This document shows, piece by piece, positions 35,662-44,523 of a DNA stretch of 64,000 bases; within the stretch, counting starts at the first letter, position 1; every line of letters begins with the position of its first letter. Under the pieces are notes generated by a model, which was not told where the DNA came from, did not search any database, and saw nothing but the letters and a program-made list of their open reading frames with translations. The stretch spans positions 434,001-498,000 of the forward strand of contig CAVVOF010000006.1 in the NCBI GenBank assembly GCA_963749905.1, in the 5' to 3' direction. Source of the DNA: UBA10649 sp963749905 (GTDB lineage: Bacteria; Actinomycetota; Actinomycetes; S36-B12). The translations under genes and the position numbers were made by a program.

Positions 35662-37305
35662 ATGTCGGCGGACGGCTCGGGGATCGCGCTGCAGGGCAGA
35701 CGGCGCTGGTTCGCCCTGATGTTCCTCGCCCTCGGCGTGGCGATGATCATCCTCGACGCGACGGTGGTGAACGTCGCCATCCCGAGCATGGTCAAGGACC
35801 TTGGCCTGTCGACGGCGGACGCGGAGTGGGTCAACGCGGCGTACTCGCTGACCTTCGCCTCGCTGCTCATCCTCGCCGGACGGCTGGCCGATCGCTTCGG
35901 TCGACGGCTGCTGTTCGTGCTCGGCGTCATCGTCTTCGTCGCCGCCAGCGTGCTGGTCGCGTTGTCGGACACGTCCTCCACGCTGATCGCGGCCCGTACC
36001 CTGCAGGGCGTCGGCGGCGCGATGATCCTGCCGAGCTCCCTGTCGGTCATCAACGCAGTCTTCGTGGGCCGGTCCCGGGCCGTCGCCTTCGCCGTGTGGG
36101 GCGGCACCATCGGCGGCATGGCCGCCCTCGGCCCGCTGGTGGGTGGCTGGCTGACCACGTACGCGTCCTGGCATTGGGCCTTCCTCATCAACGTGCCGAT
36201 CGGCATCATCGTCCTGATCGGCGTGCTCGCGACCGTCCCCGAGACCAAGTCGACGGAGGCCGCCAAGGGCTTCGACCCGCTCGGCACCGCGTTGGTCATT
36301 CTCGGACTGCTCGGGGTCGTCTTCGCCCTCATCGAGGGGCAGCGCTACGGCTGGCTCGCCCCGCTGCAGGAGTTCTCCGCGGCCGGCTGGGAGTGGCCGT
36401 TCACGAGCGTCTCCATCGCCTTCGTCTCCATAGTGCTGGGCATCCTCGCCCTCGTGGCGTTCGTGTTCGTCGAACTGCACCGCGCGGCCAACGACAAGGT
36501 CGTCGTCGTCAACATGCGGTTGTTCCGGATCCGCACGTTCGGTGCCGGCAACGTCGTGGCACTGGTCGTCAGCCTCGGTGAGTTCGGCCTGCTCTTCGCC
36601 CTGCCGCTGTTCCTGCAGGCGGTCCGCGGCTACGACGCACTCGAGACCGGCGTCATCCTGCTGGCACTGGCCATCGGCAGCTTCGTCGCGTCCGGGCTGG
36701 GCGCACCGCTCTCTCAACGCTTCGGCCCGGTACGCGTGCTGCAGCTCGGCATGGGGCTCGAGGCCATCGGCATCCTGGCACTGGGCGTCACGCTGTCGAC
36801 GGAGGTCACCGGCTGGCAGATGGCGCCGTGGCTGTTCCTCTACGGCATGGGCGTCGGCTTCGCCACAGCGCAGTTGACCGGCGTCATCCTGTGCGAGGTG
36901 CCCGTCGCGGAGTCCGGACAGGCGAGCGCCGTGCAGTCGACCTCGCGCCAGGTCGGCGCGGCCATCGGAACGGCGATCATCGGCAGCACCCTGGTCTTCG
37001 GACTGGGCAGTATCAGCACGCAGCTGGAGGATCGCGGGGTGCCGGAGCAGCAGGCTGCCCAGGTCACCACCCTGATGGAGCAGTCGGCCGGGCAGGCCCT
37101 GCCGGGTCTGGCCCAGCTGCCGGACGGCGAGGTGCTGGTCGAGGGTGCCTCCGAGGGCTTCGCCGACGCGATCACCTGGGTGGCATGGGTGGCCGGGGCC
37201 TTCGTCCTGCTCGGGCTCGCGACCAGCCTGAGCCTGCCGAAGAACGCCGCCCGCGTGGAGTCCGAGGGGTACGAGCCGCCCCGTGAACCGGCAGCCACGG
37301 CATGA
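35662..37305 (+). CDS. MFS drug exporter, DHA2 (EmrB/QacA) family
   Basis: 547 aa with about 14 membrane helices. Motif A-like segment RLADRFGRRLLFVLG, motif C-like region GPLVGGWLTTYASWHWAFLINVPIG, and N-terminal motif D1 (LDATVVNVAIPSM) place it in the 14-helix DHA2 family. It probably exports hydrophobic compounds using the proton gradient. Its stop overlaps the start of the next gene (ATGA), so it is coupled to an NAD-binding membrane protein. Confidence 0.94.
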   Translation: MSADGSGIALQGRRRWFALMFLALGVAMIILDATVVNVAIPSMVKDLGLSTADAEWVNAAYSLTFASLLILAGRLADRFGRRLLFVLGVIVFVAASVLVALSDTSSTLIAARTLQGVGGAMILPSSLSVINAVFVGRSRAVAFAVWGGTIGGMAALGPLVGGWLTTYASWHWAFLINVPIGIIVLIGVLATVPETKSTEAAKGFDPLGTALVILGLLGVVFALIEGQRYGWLAPLQEFSAAGWEWPFTSVSIAFVSIVLGILALVAFVFVELHRAANDKVVVVNMRLFRIRTFGAGNVVALVVSLGEFGLLFALPLFLQAVRGYDALETGVILLALAIGSFVASGLGAPLSQRFGPVRVLQLGMGLEAIGILALGVTLSTEVTGWQMAPWLFLYGMGVGFATAQLTGVILCEVPVAESGQASAVQSTSRQVGAAIGTAIIGSTLVFGLGSISTQLEDRGVPEQQAAQVTTLMEQSAGQALPGLAQLPDGEVLVEGASEGFADAITWVAWVAGAFVLLGLATSLSLPKNAARVESEGYEPPREPAATA

Positions 37306-38639
37306 CCGCCCCCGAGCGGGTCGTCATCATCGGCCACACTGACGTCGGGCGGCGGGCCTGCGCCCTGCTTCAGGACGCCGGAACCCGAACCGTCCACCTC
37401 GGTGAGCCGACGGATGCCGAGCTGCGCAGCGCGCTCTCGGGTCAGGTGGACGGCGTGGCGGTCCTGCTGCACGACGACATCCGCGCGCTCCGCTACAGCC
37501 TGATGATCGAGCACCTGCGTCCCGGCATCCGGCTGTTCGTCGCCATCTTCGACCGGACGGTACGTCAGCAGTTGGAGCGCAACGTGCCGAACTGCGTGGT
37601 CCTCTCCCCCGCGTCCATCGCCGTGCCCGCCATGGTGGCCGCCGCCATCGCACCCGAGCACGGCGCGATCCGCCGTCGCGCGTCCTCGCAGGACGCATCG
37701 TGGGTGGCGATCGACACCCGCGCCACCGACGAGTCGGCGGATGCCCTGGTGGAGCCGTACGAGACCCCGGGTCGACTGCGCATGCGCGGCCTGCTCGGCC
37801 GGATGCGGGGGCAGCTGCACCCGTACGACTCAGGCTCGTCCGTGTTGCTGGGCGGCGCGTTCGGGCTGCTGCTCATCATCGCCATCGACACCCTCGTCGG
37901 CCTGCGCCACAACTCGCTCATCCGCGCGTTGTATGACGCGACGAGGACGACGGCCACGATCTCCGCACCCACGCTGGAGGACTCGGCCGGGGAGCTGATC
38001 TGGGCAACCCTGGCGGCGCTGCTCGTCATGGGGTTCACGGCCGCGTTCGCCGCGGGGATCGTGCACCACCTGCTCTCCGGCCGGCACGTCGCCCTCGTCG
38101 GACGGCGGGTGATCCCCCGGTCGGGCCACGTCGTGGTGGTCGGGATGGGTCAGGTCGGGCTGCGCCTGGCGCAGGAGCTGCGCGCGCTGGGTATCGCGGT
38201 CCTCGGCGTGGAGCGGTTCCCGACGGCGTCCGGGCTCGGGCTGGCCCGCGACCTGGGAATCCCGGTGATCATCGGCGACGCAACGTCACGGCGGGTACTG
38301 CGCCGCGCGGGCCTGACGCGCGCGCTGGCCCTGGTGGCCGCCGGCAGCGAGGAGCGCGACTCTATTGCCGTCGCCCTCGCCGCGACGGCGGTGGCCCCGG
38401 GGCTTCAGGTGGTCCTTCGCGCGGGCGCGGATGACGCCATCGATGAGACACGGTCGCTGTTCCCGATCGGACCGGTCGTGGACGTCAACGGGCTGACGGC
38501 CGCGTTCGTCGCTCGCGCGCTGCTCGGAGCGGTGCCGTACGCGGTGGTACCCGACGGCGACGAGGTGATGTGCCTGACGTCGACGCAGACGGCGCCCGCC
38601 CGTCAGCGGTCGATCACCACCTGGTGCGACTGCACCTGA
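37302..38639 (+). CDS. TrkA-N/RCK-type NAD-binding membrane protein
   Basis: 445 aa. Residues 1-130 resemble a first Rossmann-like domain (VVIIGHTDVGRRACALL). Two or three hydrophobic segments lie about 182-200 and 232-255. Residues about 268-400 are a second TrkA-N domain (VVVVGMGQVGLRLAQELRAL, then VERFPTASGLGLARDLGIPVIIGDATSRRVL). Such architecture regulates potassium flux, but no TVGYG-like selectivity filter is visible between the helices, so a channel function is not shown. It is translated with the upstream exporter. Confidence 0.75.
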   Translation: MTAPERVVIIGHTDVGRRACALLQDAGTRTVHLGEPTDAELRSALSGQVDGVAVLLHDDIRALRYSLMIEHLRPGIRLFVAIFDRTVRQQLERNVPNCVVLSPASIAVPAMVAAAIAPEHGAIRRRASSQDASWVAIDTRATDESADALVEPYETPGRLRMRGLLGRMRGQLHPYDSGSSVLLGGAFGLLLIIAIDTLVGLRHNSLIRALYDATRTTATISAPTLEDSAGELIWATLAALLVMGFTAAFAAGIVHHLLSGRHVALVGRRVIPRSGHVVVVGMGQVGLRLAQELRALGIAVLGVERFPTASGLGLARDLGIPVIIGDATSRRVLRRAGLTRALALVAAGSEERDSIAVALAATAVAPGLQVVLRAGADDAIDETRSLFPIGPVVDVNGLTAAFVARALLGAVPYAVVPDGDEVMCLTSTQTAPARQRSITTWCDCT

Positions 38640-38649
38640 CGGTCCGTCG

Positions 38650-38715
38650 CCCGTCGAGCGTGGAGCTCAGGCGCGACACGCCGAAGGCGAGCGCCTGAAC
38701 TCCACGCTCGACGGG
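38650..38715. repeat. Family A inverted repeat, copy 4
   Basis: Left arm from 38650 (core GTCGAGCGTGGAGCTCAGG), right arm ending 38715 (core CTCCACGCTCGACGGG), with 18 nt between them. One mismatch in the 24-bp pairing. It lies between convergent genes, 10 bp after the stop at 38639 and 13 bp before the glyS stop. Confidence 0.88.
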
Positions 38716-38728
38716 GTGGGGACGCGAC

Positions 38729-40111
38729 TCAGCAGGCGGGCAGGCGCTGCGCGAGCCAGCCGACGAGGTCATCGATGGCGATGCGCTCCTGCTGCATCGA
38801 GTCACGCTCGCGCACCGTCACCGCGTCGTCGTCGAGCGAGTCGAAGTCGAAGGTCACGCAGAACGGCGTGCCGATCTCATCCTGACGGCGGTAGCGGCGG
38901 CCGATCGCGCCGGCATCGTCGAACTCGATGTTCCATCGTCGGCGCAGAGTGGCCGCGAGCTCCTTCGCGCGCGGCGTCAGCTTCTCGTTCCGCGAGAGCG
39001 GCAGGACGGCCGCCTTGACCGGGGCCAGGCGCGGGTCGAGCCGCAGGACGGTCCGCTTGTCGACCCCGCCCTTCGCGTTGGGGGCCTCGTCCTCGTCGTA
39101 CGCATCCAGCAGGAACGCCAGCACCGCGCGGGTCAGGCCGGCTGCCGGTTCGATGACGTACGGCACCCAGCGCTCCTCCGTCTCCTGGTCGAAGAACGAC
39201 AGGTCGGTGCCGGAGTGCTCGCCATGCGTCCTGAGGTCGAAGTCGGTTCGGTTCGCGATGCCCTCGAGCTCGGCGAACTCCGACCCGGCGAAGCGGAACC
39301 GGTACTCGATATCGACCGTGCGCTTGGAGTAGTGGCTGAGCTTCTCCTTCGGGTGCTCGAAGAAGCGCATGTTCTCCGGGTTGAGGCCGAGGTCGATGTA
39401 CCAGTTCCAGCGCTCCTGCAGCCAGTACTCGTGCCACTCCTCGTCGGTGCCCGGCTTGACGAAGAACTCCATCTCCATCTGCTCGAACTCGCGGGTGCGG
39501 AAGATGAAGTTGCCGGGAGTGATCTCGTTCCGGAAGCTCTTGCCGGTCTGGCCGATGCCGAACGGGGGCTTCTTGCGGGCCGAGTTGGCGACGTTGAGGT
39601 AGTTCACGAAGATCCCCTGCGCGGTCTCGGGGCGCAGGTAGTGGATGGCGCCGGCGTCCTCCACCGGGCCGACGGCCGTCCGCAGCATGCCGTTGAAGTC
39701 GCGCGGCTCCGTGAACTGGCCCTTGGTGCCGCAGTTCGAGCAGGTCACGTCCGCGAGGCCCTCGGGCGCCTCGTGCTTGTGCTTCTCCGCGTACGCCTCG
39801 AGCAGCTGGTCGGCCCGCCAGCGCTTGTGGCACTGCTTGCACTCGGTCAGCGGGTCGACGAACGCACTGACGTGACCGGACGCCTCCCACACCTGCGGCG
39901 CGAGGATGACGGACGAGTCGAGACCGACGACGTCGTCGCGCCCGCGGACCACCGCCTGCCACCACTGGCGGCGGACGTTCTCCTTCAGCTCCACGCCGAG
40001 GGGGCCGTAGTCCCACGCGGAGCGCGTACCTCCGTAGATCTCGGAGGACGGGAAGACGAACCCGCGGCGCTTGGAGAGGTTGACGACAGCATCGACGCGA
40101 TCAGTGGCCAT
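38729..40111 (-). CDS. glyS: Glycyl-tRNA synthetase (dimeric, class II)
   Basis: 460 aa of the alpha2 type. The N-terminus is VVNLSKRRGFVFPSSEIYGGTRSAWDYGPLGVELK. A zinc-type Cys set follows (CKQCHKRW and CSNCGTKG), then motif 2 FRNEITPGNFIFRTREFEQMEMEFF and motif 3 region PAAGLTRAVLAFLLDAY, and a C-terminal anticodon-binding domain. It charges tRNA-Gly. Essential, full length, no T-box leader upstream; the previous gene ends 26 bp before the start. Confidence 0.97.
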   Translation of the reverse strand: MATDRVDAVVNLSKRRGFVFPSSEIYGGTRSAWDYGPLGVELKENVRRQWWQAVVRGRDDVVGLDSSVILAPQVWEASGHVSAFVDPLTECKQCHKRWRADQLLEAYAEKHKHEAPEGLADVTCSNCGTKGQFTEPRDFNGMLRTAVGPVEDAGAIHYLRPETAQGIFVNYLNVANSARKKPPFGIGQTGKSFRNEITPGNFIFRTREFEQMEMEFFVKPGTDEEWHEYWLQERWNWYIDLGLNPENMRFFEHPKEKLSHYSKRTVDIEYRFRFAGSEFAELEGIANRTDFDLRTHGEHSGTDLSFFDQETEERWVPYVIEPAAGLTRAVLAFLLDAYDEDEAPNAKGGVDKRTVLRLDPRLAPVKAAVLPLSRNEKLTPRAKELAATLRRRWNIEFDDAGAIGRRYRRQDEIGTPFCVTFDFDSLDDDAVTVRERDSMQQERIAIDDLVGWLAQRLPAC

Positions 40112-40137
40112 AGTGGCGCAATCCTAGGCGGGGCGCC

Positions 40138-40639
40138 CTACGTGGCCGCACCCGGCAGATCCGCCAGCAGGCGCGCGGCAGCGGCGTCGTCGATCGTGTC
40201 GAAGTCGGCGTAGTGCCACGCCAGGCTGCGTCGTGCGAGAGGGCGAACCACCGCGACGACCTGGTCGTACCGGTGCTGGAGGTCGGCCAGGGCCTCCCGC
40301 GGGCAGACGGGGACGGCCAGTAGGAGCGACTCCACGCCGGACTCGCGGAGGGCGGACGCCGCGGCCCGGGCGGCGGTACCGGTCTCGACCCCGTCGTCGA
40401 TCACGACGACGCAGCGGCCGGCCACGTCCGGGGCCGGGATCGACCACGACGCCGGACTCCGACCGCAAGGCCGGCAGCGACCGCACGGGCAGGTCCAGCA
40501 CCTCGCGGATGCCGACGGCCACCGGTACCCCGTTGGGCAGCAGCGGCATCAGCAGCGGGCGGGCCCGCCCCACCAGCGTCTGGGCCAGGAGTGCGCCCAG
40601 CTGACGACCGCCGTCCCTGAGGTTGGCGAAGTCGCTCAC
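40138..40639 (-). pseudogene. Phosphoribosyltransferase-family protein, interrupted by one +1 frameshift
   Basis: From GTG 40639 the frame reads VSDFANLRDGGRQLGALLAQ, then LLPNGVPVAVGIREVLDLPV and VVVDPGP, then goes out of phase. The next frame carries VAGRCVVVIDDGVETGTAARAA with the PRPP-binding loop (IDDGVETGT). Removing one base at about 40428 joins the two as a 166-aa protein. These stand-alone PRTase-like proteins resemble ComF or predicted phosphoribosyltransferases of unknown substrate. The start overlaps the stop of the ABM gene (GTGA). Pseudogene or sequencing error. Confidence 0.78.
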
Positions 40640-41046
40640 GAGGTCACCGGCCGCACGTCGGGCCCGGCAGCCTCCCCGAGACCGATGCGACCGGCGTCCT
40701 CGGCCAGGCCGCTGGCCGCGACGTGCACCTCTCCGGATTCGTCCACGCTGCGGACGATCTCGAAGGCGGACGGCTCGTCGACGGCCATCGACAGCAGCGG
40801 GACAGCGTGCAGCTTCACGTCGAAGGACGAGAGCCCGCGTCGGTAGGCGCCCACGCCCTCCCACTCGCTGGTGATCAGCAGCAGTTCGGCGTCGTCGGTC
40901 GCCTGGCCGAGGCTGACGCCGCGGCAGCCCGGCTGGGCGGCGAGGGTGTCCATGGCCGTGGCAGCGTGCGTGAGGAAGCCCTGGCGTCCCTCGGCCGGCA
41001 CCCGGAAGCGACTGACGACGCGGAGGGCGGCGCTAGGGTGGGTCAC
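40636..41046 (-). CDS. Antibiotic biosynthesis monooxygenase (ABM)-like protein
   Basis: 136 aa from GTG 41046. The ferredoxin-like ABM pattern is visible (ALRVVSRFRVPAEGRQGFLTHAATAMDTLAAQPGCRG, then LLITSEWEGVGAYRRGLSSFDV). An ATG at 41085 would overlap the start codon of the divergent gene at 41084, so the GTG is preferred. Such small proteins may be haem- or quinone-related monooxygenases, or have no enzymatic role. Coupled to the PRTase gene downstream. Confidence 0.75.
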   Translation of the reverse strand: MTHPSAALRVVSRFRVPAEGRQGFLTHAATAMDTLAAQPGCRGVSLGQATDDAELLLITSEWEGVGAYRRGLSSFDVKLHAVPLLSMAVDEPSAFEIVRSVDESGEVHVAASGLAEDAGRIGLGEAAGPDVRPVTS

Positions 41047-41083
41047 CTGCCGAACGGTAGTGCCCGCAGACTCCGGAGCGTCC

Positions 41084-41551
41084 ATGACCAGCAGCACAGG
41101 TGACCCCTCCCGCCAGCCCGGCGGTGATCCGTCCGGCGGAAAGAAGGGCGGCAAGGGCAAGCCCAAGAACTCCCTGCCGGCCGGCGTCCGCGGACCCAGC
41201 GGCCCGCCGCGGGAGGCGGGCGCGCCCCGCCCGGTGCTGCCCGGCGGCTCCTCGAAGAGCGCCCGACGCCAGCGTTTCGAGGAGTTCAGCTACCCGATGC
41301 TGCGGCGCCTGCACAGTTGGCCGCGCTGGATCATCGTGGTCACGCCGGCGATCCTGCTGTTCGTCGGCCTGATCCTCACCGGCCCGCTGGCGTGGATCGG
41401 CGGGATCGCCCTGCTCATCGTGTGGCTGTTCATCGCCTGGCTGACCGCGCTGTCGTGGCCGGCGCTCTCGCCGGGCTCCCGGGCGTTCCGGGTCCTCGTC
41501 GTCCTAGCCCTCTTCGGCGTCGTCGTCCTGAAGTTCATCGGCCGCTTCTGA
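41084..41551 (+). CDS. Small membrane protein with basic, disordered N-terminus
   Basis: 155 aa from ATG 41084. Residues 1-75 are Gly/Pro/Lys/Arg-rich (GGKKGGKGKPKNS) and probably disordered; two to three hydrophobic segments follow at about 86-105, 108-128 and 138-152. No family of known function is recognised. It ends 25 bp before a Zur-type operator. Confidence 0.7.
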   Translation: MTSSTGDPSRQPGGDPSGGKKGGKGKPKNSLPAGVRGPSGPPREAGAPRPVLPGGSSKSARRQRFEEFSYPMLRRLHSWPRWIIVVTPAILLFVGLILTGPLAWIGGIALLIVWLFIAWLTALSWPALSPGSRAFRVLVVLALFGVVVLKFIGRF

Positions 41552-41578
41552 CCCCGCTTGGCTGCGGTCCAGCGGTTT

Positions 41579-41593
41579 TGACAATCATTTTCA
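41579..41593 (+). promoter_or_regulatory. Candidate Zur operator upstream of znuA
   Basis: TGACAATCATTTTCA resembles the actinobacterial Zur box TGAtAATnATTTTCA and sits 20 bp before the znuA start, in the promoter region. Because zur is the last gene of the same operon, zinc-loaded Zur would repress znuA-znuC-znuB and itself. Read from sequence similarity; not tested. Confidence 0.72.
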
Positions 41594-41613
41594 TCTAGAC
41601 CTACGGTAGGGGC

Positions 41614-42510
41614 ATGCGCCCCAGCCCCCGCCTCATTGCCGCCACCGCCACTGCCGGCCTGCTGCTCGCCGCCTGCTCCAGCGCCGCTGACTCCACGTCC
41701 GACGCGGACGCAGCCGGAACCACCTCCGTGGTCGCCGCCTTCTACCCACTCGAGTACGCCGCCGAGGCCGTCGGCGGCGATGCCGTGACCGTTACCTCCC
41801 TGACGCCGCCCGGCGCCGAGCCCCACGACATCGAACTCAGCGCGGCCCAGGTAGCGCAGATCGCCGAGGCCGACCTCGTCCTCTACATCCGAGGCTTCCA
41901 GCCCGCCATCGACGAAGCCGTCGACCAGCAGGCCGCCGACCGATCGATCGACGTCGCCAGCGGACTGCCATTGCTGTCTGGCGCGGATGCGGCGGCCGAT
42001 CCGCACGTCTGGCTCGACCCGGCCAACATGGCGGCCATCGGCGAGGCCATCGGCGCCCGCGTCAGTGAGATCACGCCCGCGTCCGCGACCACCGTCGATG
42101 CGGCCACCGCCGAGTTCTCAGCGGAGATGGCCGCCCTTGACGAGGAGTTCGCCACCGGCCTGGCCACCTGCGCCATCCGTGACCTGGTCGTCAGTCATGA
42201 GGCCTTCGGCTACCTTGCCGACGCCTACGGCTTCCAGCAGGTAGGCCTGTCCGGTCTGTCCCCGGAGGCCGAGCCCAGTCCCGCGCGCCTGAAGGAGGTC
42301 GCCGATCTCGTGCGCACGAACGGCATCACGACGATCTACTACGAGACGCTCGTCGACCCCAAGGTCGCGCAGACGGTCGCCGACGAGACCGGCGCCACGA
42401 CCGCCGTGCTGGATCCGCTGGAAGGCCTCGAGGAGGGCGCCACCGGCGACTACGTTTCGATCATGCAGGAGAACCTGGCCACTTTGCGCACCGGTCAGTC
42501 CTGCACGTGA
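41614..42510 (+). CDS. znuA: Zinc ABC transporter substrate-binding lipoprotein
   Basis: 298 aa. Lipobox LLAA then Cys21. Metal-ligand His residues are at about 71 (EPHDIEL), 131 (DPHVWLDP) and 195 (VSHEAFGYL). The His-rich loop usual in ZnuA is replaced by a short SGADAAADP stretch, so this is an AztC/MntC-like short form by eye, but operon context with zur points to zinc. Its stop overlaps the znuC start (GTGA). Confidence 0.92.
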   Translation: MRPSPRLIAATATAGLLLAACSSAADSTSDADAAGTTSVVAAFYPLEYAAEAVGGDAVTVTSLTPPGAEPHDIELSAAQVAQIAEADLVLYIRGFQPAIDEAVDQQAADRSIDVASGLPLLSGADAAADPHVWLDPANMAAIGEAIGARVSEITPASATTVDAATAEFSAEMAALDEEFATGLATCAIRDLVVSHEAFGYLADAYGFQQVGLSGLSPEAEPSPARLKEVADLVRTNGITTIYYETLVDPKVAQTVADETGATTAVLDPLEGLEEGATGDYVSIMQENLATLRTGQSCT

Positions 42511-43304
42511 GCCACGCGCACGCGCCCGCCGGCGACGACCCGACCAGCGTCGTACGCGTCTCCCGGGTCTGCGTGGAGTTCGACGGCGACCATGTCCTCG
42601 AGGACGTCTCGCTCGACATCCACCAAGGGGACTTCGTCGCGGTGCTCGGGCCCAATGGCAGCGGGAAGACGACCCTGGTCCGCGCCATGCTCGGGCTGCA
42701 GGCCGTGACCCACGGCCGCGTCTGCCTGTTCGACGAGCCCCTCAATCGGTTCCGCGACTGGCCCCGCATCGCCCTCGTCCCCCAGCGACTCCCTGGCGCG
42801 TCCACCATCCCGGTCTCCGTGTGGGAGACCGTCCTCAGCGGGATGATCTCGCCACGCGGCCGCTGGCGACCCTTCTCGCCGACGCAGCGCGACGCCGCCA
42901 AGCAGGCGCTCGAGGACGTCGGCCTGTGGTCCCGGCGGCATGAGCGGCTCGACGCCCTGTCCGGAGGCCAGCAGCGCCGCGTCATGATCGCCCGGGCGCT
43001 GGCCACGGGCGCGGACCTGCTCGTCCTGGACGAGCCCACGGCCGGCATCGACGCACAGCACCTCGAGCGCCTCACGGAGCTGCTCACCCACCTGCATGCC
43101 CGCGGCACCACCATCATCGTGATCACCCACGAGCTCAACGGCATCTCCCAGTTGATCACCCGCGCGATCGTGCTCAGCACCAACGAGCAGCAGAGCGTGG
43201 CATTCGACGGGCCGCCTCCTGTGCCCGGGTACTTCCTCCACGACCACGTCCACCATCACGAGGAGCCAGACTCCTCCCCCGGCATCGTGGAGCTCGAGCC
43301 GTGA
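42507..43304 (+). CDS. znuC: Zinc ABC transporter ATP-binding protein
   Basis: 265 aa. Walker A GPNGSGKTT at 48-56, signature LSGGQQRRV about 150-158, Walker B LLVLDEPTAGID about 172-183, and switch His in VITHELNGI. The C-terminus carries His (YFLHDHVHHHEE) that could bind metal. It supplies energy to the ZnuB channel. Both ends overlap neighbours by 4 nt. Confidence 0.94.
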   Translation: MSHAHAPAGDDPTSVVRVSRVCVEFDGDHVLEDVSLDIHQGDFVAVLGPNGSGKTTLVRAMLGLQAVTHGRVCLFDEPLNRFRDWPRIALVPQRLPGASTIPVSVWETVLSGMISPRGRWRPFSPTQRDAAKQALEDVGLWSRRHERLDALSGGQQRRVMIARALATGADLLVLDEPTAGIDAQHLERLTELLTHLHARGTTIIVITHELNGISQLITRAIVLSTNEQQSVAFDGPPPVPGYFLHDHVHHHEEPDSSPGIVELEP

Positions 43305-44125
43305 GCATCCTCTCCTTCGACTTCATGCAGCGCGCGCTCATCGCCGCCGCCCTCGTCGGGCTGATCGCGCCGCTCATCGGCGTGTTCCTCGTGCAGCGCC
43401 GGCTCGCCCTGCTCGGTGACGGGATGGGGCACGTGGCCCTGACCGGCGTGGGCCTGGCCTTCCTCCTCGGCACTGCACCCGTACCCACCGCGATGGCGGC
43501 GGCTGTGGTCGGGGCGTTCCTCATCGAGTTCATCCGCTACCGGTCGCGCACGGCGGGCGACGTCGCTCTCGCCCTCCTGTTCTATGGCGGCATCGCGGGC
43601 GGCGTGCTCTTCGCCTCGCTGGCGCCAGGCAAGGCGTCCTCGTCGCTGAACTCGTACCTGTTCGGCTCCCTGTCGACGGTGGCGGCTGGGGACATCTGGG
43701 CGCTCGCGGTGCTGTGCGCCGGAGTCCTGGTGGTCATCGCGCTGCTCGGTCGCGAGCTGTTCGCGGTCAGCCTCGACCCCGACATCGCGGCTGCCCAGGG
43801 CATTCGGGTGCGGGCGATGAGCACGCTGATGGCGGTGCTGGCCGCGGTGGTGGTCGTCGTGGGCATGCGGGTCGTCGGACTGCTCCTCGTCAGCGCGATC
43901 ATGATCGTGCCGGTGGCGGCCGCCCAGCAGGTGACCCGTTCATTCCGCGCGACTGCCGGACTCGGCGTGGTCCTCGGCCTGGTCGCCAGCCTCGCCGGGC
44001 TGATCGGATCGTTCTACGTCGAGGTCCCGCCCGGGCCGACGATCGTCCTGGTGGCCTTGGCCCTGTTCGCGATCCTGGCGGCCGTCGCGGTGCCGATCCG
44101 TCGGCGACGGCAGGTGCCGGCATGA
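43301..44125 (+). CDS. znuB: Zinc ABC transporter permease
   Basis: 274 aa with eight or nine membrane helices. It is of the ABC-3 family: ALIAAALVGLIAPLIGVFLVQRRLALLGDGMGHVAL and later FAVSLDPDIAAAQGIRVRAMSTLMAVL. The GTG start overlaps the znuC stop and its stop overlaps the zur start (ATGA). It forms the membrane channel of the importer. Confidence 0.94.
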   Translation: MSILSFDFMQRALIAAALVGLIAPLIGVFLVQRRLALLGDGMGHVALTGVGLAFLLGTAPVPTAMAAAVVGAFLIEFIRYRSRTAGDVALALLFYGGIAGGVLFASLAPGKASSSLNSYLFGSLSTVAAGDIWALAVLCAGVLVVIALLGRELFAVSLDPDIAAAQGIRVRAMSTLMAVLAAVVVVVGMRVVGLLLVSAIMIVPVAAAQQVTRSFRATAGLGVVLGLVASLAGLIGSFYVEVPPGPTIVLVALALFAILAAVAVPIRRRRQVPA

Positions 44126-44517
44126 GCGCCCCCCAGATCCGGCAGACGCGACAGCGGTCCGCTGTCTCCGCGGCGCTGGCCGACAGCGAGGACTTCCAGT
44201 CCGCGCAGCAGCTGCACGACCTGCTGAGGCAGCGGGGGGAGCGGGTCGGCCTGACGACGGTGTACCGGTCACTGCAGGCGCTTGCGGCCGCCGGTGAGGT
44301 GGACCTGCTGCTGACCGACGACGGGGAGACGCGGTACCGAAAGTGCAGCCCCGACCACCACCATCACCTCGTCTGCACGGAGTGCGGACGCACCGTCGAG
44401 ATCGCCGGTCCGGCCGTGGAGTTCTGGGCCGAGACAGTCGCGCGCGAGCACGGTTTCACCGACGTGCACCACACCCTCGAGGTCTTCGGCTGCTGCCCCG
44501 ACTGCGCCTCAGCCTGA
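44122..44517 (+). CDS. zur: Fur-family zinc uptake regulator
   Basis: 131 aa. Winged-helix domain about 5-72, with TTVYRSLQALAAAGEVDLLL. Metal site residues are visible: HHHH at 79-82, CxxC at 85-88 (CTEC), His in DVHHTLEV, and CxxC at 125-128 (CPDC). The CxxC pairs form the structural zinc site. Its position as the last gene of the znu operon supports zinc rather than iron. A zur gene also lies near glyS in M. tuberculosis. Confidence 0.93.
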   Translation: MSAPQIRQTRQRSAVSAALADSEDFQSAQQLHDLLRQRGERVGLTTVYRSLQALAAAGEVDLLLTDDGETRYRKCSPDHHHHLVCTECGRTVEIAGPAVEFWAETVAREHGFTDVHHTLEVFGCCPDCASA

Positions 44518-44523
44518 CTGCCT

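Noticed and set aside
34450..36717. Long open frame of 755 aa upstream-extending dusB on the minus strand
   Set aside because: Only the part from 35595 matches Dus; the rest is antisense to the MFS gene and is the usual long shadow frame of GC-rich DNA.
41584..41598. Iron box (Fur/IdeR) instead of Zur box before znuA
   Set aside because: The sequence fits the Zur pattern better than the IdeR pattern, and the operon ends in a Zur-type regulator beside a zinc transporter.
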